Source: Plazaster borealis
Lineage: Eukaryota > Echinodermata > Asteroidea > Forcipulatida > Labidiasteridae
Direction: 5' to 3'
Length of the DNA stretch: 64,000 bases
Assembly (NCBI GenBank): GCA_021014325.1
Contig: CM037472.1
Coordinates: forward strand, 36,852,234-36,916,233
Shown: one piece after another, positions 50,101 to 56,100 of the stretch
How the letters are laid out: each line of letters begins with the position of its first letter
Numbering within the stretch: the first letter of the stretch is position 1
Notes under the pieces: model-generated
The model's database searches: none
The model's input: the letters and a program-made list of their open reading frames with translations, nothing else
What the model was told of the DNA's origin: nothing
Program-made: the position numbers and the translations under genes

Positions 50101-53100
50101 GTAGTGCATTCTGCTCTACCAGCCTTGCTCCTAGTTGATGATACCCATGCCTACATCCTTACGGACTGTAAAGGGGGCAACCCTGTTTCGGTCCCAGGAG
50201 TAGGTGGCAATGTGCCCTTGGTGACAGCTGATTTAGGTCAAAAGCCCAAATCAGTTACGTGTAGCCCTCACCTTGAAGTGGCCGTCCGGGCCTTGTGAGT
50301 TAGGCAATATCTCATAAAAAAACTTTTAAAAACAAAAATTAAATTACTGAAGTGCTCAGAAGGGCAAAGACCGACTTCTGTACTTACCAACAACGTGCTG
50401 TTCACACTGCGATCCAATGAACCCAGGGGCGCATGTGCAAAGAGATCTATCCCCAGAAGAGCTGGTGTAACAAGTTCCCCCGTTCAGGCAAGCACCTTCA
50501 GGACAAACCTGGACAGGGACTAAGCATGTGGGTGACAGTCGTTAGGCCAAGTAACAAAAGTAACAAGTTTCTCGTCCGGACTTTTACAAAAAAGGAGGAG
50601 GCAGGGCTTTACTATTTACTATAGTTTTAAATTTTTTGCTATTTTTTTCCAAGATGGCTGCCATGCTAAATATGGCTGGCCAAGGTATATTTATTCACAG
50701 ATATTGTGCTATTTGAGTATACTGACATGACTGATGCAATGTATGACCAAAACAAATGATTTCTATTGTTATAGTCCACTTGCTAAGCAATTTTCAAAAT
50801 TCAGAAACGGCCGTTGTATTGCAAATGTGAAAAAAGAGTCTACACAACTTCTTAGGCAAAAATAAACCAAGGAACTTCAGGGTTTTTTCTTCGAATTTTA
50901 CCCCTTTTTTTTCTGAATAGTAATTAGTTAAAAAAAAGGAGGCGGCGGCCAAAAAGGAGGCAGGACGAGAAACTCGTTACTTTTGTTACTTGGCCTTATA
51001 TACTTACAAATTATTGGGCCTAAAACACTGGTAAAAATACACTTGTACATCTTGGCAGAAATATATTAAAATGTGTATACAGAGTTACAAAGATCTACAA
51101 GAAAGATAGTAGATTACAAGCTCAAAACCATCTCAAAACCATACACAAATTATGGTTTAGAAAATATTTATCGATCGCATTCAAAATATGAAAATAGGTG
51201 AGGCATATGAATTTTGGATTGGTTGAACTATTTGAACTTGTGAACTGGTAGCATTTCAATTTATGTTTATGAAAACCAAAACGAAAAACCTATTTTGTTG
51301 TGGGGCGGGGGGGGGGGGGGGCACTTAGTGTCATTTTCACAAGTCTCTCCAGTGAAGCCACTTGAGCAAACAGACAAACCTTGTCTGGCCCGTAAAACAT
51401 GTGCCACCATTCATACACAGGTTATCAGTACATGGTACTGTAACTTTTGAGTAATTTGGACATCTTGTATTTCAAACGTTAAATTTCAACACCCTCTTCT
51501 TAAAATTCTGGCTACAGTAGTTCTGTATAAAAATGATAACTGCTCAATAAATGTTCTTTAAAGGCACTGAACACGTTTGGAAATTATCAAAAACCAGGTT
51601 CTCACTTGATGTATCCCAACATATGCATAAAATAACAAGCCTGTGAAAATTTGGGCTCAATTGGTCATCGAAGTTGCAAGAAAATGATGAAAGAAAAAAC
51701 ACCCTTCTTGTACAAATTTGTGTGCTTTCAGATAGGAATAAAAACTTCTTGCAAGAAGTTTTATTATTTTAGTGAGAAATTACCTCTTTCTCAAAAACTA
51801 CATCACTTCAGAGGGAGTCGTTTCCTACAATGTTTTATACTATCAACAGCTCTCCGTTGCTTGTTACCAAGTAAGTTTTTATGCTAATATTTGTTTTGAG
51901 TCAATACCAAACGTGTACGATACCTTTAAAAGCTTTACCGAGACGTTCTCAAAACTTACCCGAAGTCTGACACAGCTGTCCAGTAAACCCCGGTGGACAC
52001 ATACAAATAAAGGATGACTGGCCGGTGTAGCAAGTCCCACCATTTGTACAGGGGCTCGAGGAACAAAAATCTGAAACTTTTCAACAAAGAGGTAAAGAGC
52101 TTGAAACACCAGCTGGGTGGAAGGGCATCTGGATTGAGAAACTTTAGGAAGTGCCATAGTTTTATCTTGTAAAGGTAGAGTCATAGATTGGGTTTTTTGT
52201 CAACGTAATATATTGACTTAGAGTCTGATAAACACCTTTCATTTCCATTGAGTAATGAAGTAAACTGCTCACAAAAAGTTAGGAAACTTTTTTTAATCAA
52301 GTATATTTTTCTCTTTGTATATGTTATATATCAATGCAAAGCTGAAGTGTTCCTCTTTAAAATGATACCACATTTGCAATGATTACATGTTGCTGAATTT
52401 GGCTACATGAATGACAATGAGGCAAAGTCACAAATCAAATGTGCCAAAATTACCGCGTGTTTGAATTACAGTGTCAATTTGTTTGTTCACACAGTAACAC
52501 AAAATTGCTAATTTTGGCACATTTGATTTGTGACTTTGTCTCATTCTCATTAATGTGGCCAAGTCCAGCAACATGTCATCATTGCACATTTTGGTATCAT
52601 TTTAAAGAAGAACACTTCAGCTTTCTATTGATATGCAACATAATACAAGAGGGTAATAAATAATAAAAATATACATGATTAAAAAAGTTTTCTAACTTTT
52701 TGTGAGCAGTCATAAAGACAACTGAGATAAATCTTCTCTTAAACCATATGTCACAGTGCTTAGAATGATGCCAAACTTGTGGCCAAAAACAGAGCAAACT
52801 TGAGAGAGTGCCCTGCAGCCTTTTGGGCCAGTCAGCCCGAGGAGGATAGCTGAGGTGAGGAGGGGGATCAAGGGTTACGATTATCACAACTTTATAGGGC
52901 AGAGCTCAAATTTTACACTGGACCACTTGCCCAAGTTTTAGTGTTGGGCCAGTAAACTCATGACCGGACAAGTCCAGCAGTGTCGTGTTTTTCAATTGAA
53001 TAATACTTGTGACTCACTGTGTAATATCTTGAACAAAAACAAATTATGTCCAAATGTTGAATGTCACCTTTGAATTCTATTGAGTAATTAAGTATACGAA

Positions 53101-56100
53101 ATACCCTCTTAACTTCTCTTAGTATACACCCTATGGGGTCTTAGTGCTTGTTCAAATAAACACCAGTTGCATGTTAAACTTTAGGAAGTTTTTCTCATTT
53201 TGATTCTGGTCTTATAAAACCAGTTCCGGACCAGTAAACATTTAGAGCAACCAGCCTTGTGGTCTTGTGAATTTTCTCCCCAAATTCGAGCCCTGTAGGC
53301 TACAGCAAGGAAATTCCAGTCCTAGGTCTTCAGGTTCAAAGCCTTGGCCTAGGAGGAGGTTCCTGCCTTAGCTCCAACACTGTTTGCCAACATAAGCCAT
53401 TTTGAGATATGGCGGACACATAACTATAACACTGTTTGATTTGGGTAAATTTGTCTGTACACCCAAATCCTGCAGTGCACTCCTATAGTGTCCACCATAT
53501 CTCCAAAAGACTAATTGGGTACAAAAAAGAAAAGGAAATAAGAAAATAAGCTTTTTTTACCAGTGGATGGAGTAACAGTATCTGGTGGAGCTTCGGTTTC
53601 ACAGCGTGTTCCGATGAAACTGGTCGGGCAAGAACAGAAAAATGAACCACTTGGTCCGGTGTAACATAAGCCATTGTTGGAGCACGTGCTTGCAGTGCAG
53701 GTAGCTAAATGAGACAAAACACACAGTTGATTAAAACAGACAAGTCAATTCACCAGATTCAGCTCAACCTCTCACAGAATTTAATTCAAAAACTCCATAT
53801 CTCCGAATAAAGTTTTTTCCCCACAAATTATGTGGTTGACTTTGTCAATGTTGGCATATTCATTTTGTAAAGGCCAAGAGGATTTCAAATAAAACAATTC
53901 CTCTGGGTATCTGTTATAAAAGGGAGCTTTTCAGTAATCACAAAATCACTTTGTGTATCATAATTTGGAGAAATAGGCCAGTGCCACGATTATTCTTGAT
54001 TCGCCGTGTGGCAGGAGATTCTGTGTCTGTTCCCCCACCCCCCCCCCCCCCCCCGGCGAACTGTGCACAAATTTCTTCTGATAGTGCCTAGCCTCACTAC
54101 CATGGGCAGCGGGCCGTATCAATACCTCTCTCGTCGCTAACACCCGGAAGGGAAACACTGTAAATCAACGCTGATTGGCTAACCAAAAGTTACTGCTTTG
54201 CGCAATCACTTGTTAAAAAATTCAAGCGCTTGTAGGACGCTTAGTATACGCGTGTAAAAATGCACGTATTTTGACGCAATACATTTCAAATGAATCAAGT
54301 TTTTATATGGTCACCCTAAACTGCATACAGTTAGACGTATCACAAGATCACAGAAGAATGAGAGGGGGCCAGTTGCTCTATGACCTGATGCGTCTTTTGA
54401 CAGCGCACTCTGCGTAGTCTCTAACACAGAATGGATCAACCACAGGACTAATTAAAATATCCAATATATTTGGATATTTGAAAGTCACACTTGTGCGGAT
54501 CATTATGTTCTACTTTTAAAACATCATTCTAACCATATATGCATTTCATAACAAACGGTTTCAAACGCTTTTCATAGACCAACTCGCCCGATCCAAGGCA
54601 ACGTGTCCCTTTAAAAAGAAAGAAAAAAATGAACAGAAAGACAAACAACTTTGGTTAACTTACGAGTATTAAAATCATATTCTGTGGATCTTTCACATCG
54701 AGTTCCATCAAATCCAACTGGGCATGCACAGTAATAAGCACCCAGTTGTCCTGTGAAACATGTCGCTCCATTGACACAGGGGTCTGGAAAGCATGGACGT
54801 AGCACTAAACAGGGAGGGGGGAACAACAACAAAATTTTAGAATTAACCAAACTTTGTAAACTTTTTAAAGAGGTAGTCCTACCCTACTGTTATCATGGTT
54901 TCATATTGAATATCTTGTGCCAAATTAGCCTAAGAGAGGGATTGTACCTCGTGCTGTATACAGAATGTGAACGTGGCAAATCTCTGCGGTAAAGTGTAAA
55001 GTTATTTCTTTGCACTTCCTCTTTTTCCTCTTCCTTTAGAGTGCGGCCTTCAAATCATGATTGAAAACAAACACACTGCCAGACACACCGGGGTGAACCC
55101 CTTCTCTTAGAGATAAATGTGTACCGGGGTCTTTAACGTGCATTGATAATTTTTATAACAACACACGGACCTACGGCTTTACTTGATTCCTTGAATATTA
55201 GGCAGGGCTAAAATTTTACACTGGACCACAGGCCCGAGGCCAGTAGTTTTGGTGTCGGGTCAGTAAATTTTTGACCGGACAAGTCCAGCGGTCTTGCGTT
55301 TTTTAATTGAATATTAATGAAGAGTAATACCTCAATGTGTAACATCTTGAACAACAAAATAATATGTTCAAATGTTGACTTTGAGTCTGATAAAATACCT
55401 TTCAATTATTCTACTGAGTAATGTCATAGTTAAGTATACTTAATACACATAAAGACAAATGAAATCAATCTTTTCTTACATGTTTTAGCGCTTGTTCAAA
55501 TAAAAACATGTTAAAATTTGTCAGAAGTTTTTTCTTATTTTGATTCTGCTCTTGAAAAAAGAATTCTGGTCCAGTAAAGATTTTGAGCCACAAGCCCTGT
55601 GGTCTTGTAGATTTTTACCCCAATTGTTAGCCCTGTTTTAAGCCCAATATTATTATGATAAAATTTAAACCACTGAGCAAAACACTTGTTATAAAAAAAA
55701 TCCACACACAATGCTTAAGTGTAAGAAGATCAAAGTTGTTGTCAATACTACCAAGGACATTTAACTACAGATTCATTCATTCTCTTGTCCTCTAGAAGGA
55801 TTTAGACTTCAATATGGATTCAGATGAATGGCTGAGTTTCTATGCAGAAGATTTTATGGTTAGAACTGCAATCCTTTCAAATACCATCACAAAGTAAGTC
55901 CGCCCGTAGATTCAGACTCAAGGATCATAGTATTTGAGTCATTCTGCTTTACTTTTATTTAAGGTCTTTTTTACTGTTAAAGGGAGGGTTTACCTTTGGT
56001 AATTAATTCAAAAATTAATGAGCATCAAAACTTATTTGGTAAAGAGCACCGGAGAGCTGTTGATATTATAAAACATTGTTAGAAACGACCCCCTTTGAAT

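Noticed and set aside
50500..50510. Alternative acceptor GTCCAG for exon 6
   Set aside because: It would put the exon in phase 0 while all neighbours join in phase 1. The CTTAG acceptor 8-9 nt upstream restores phase 1.
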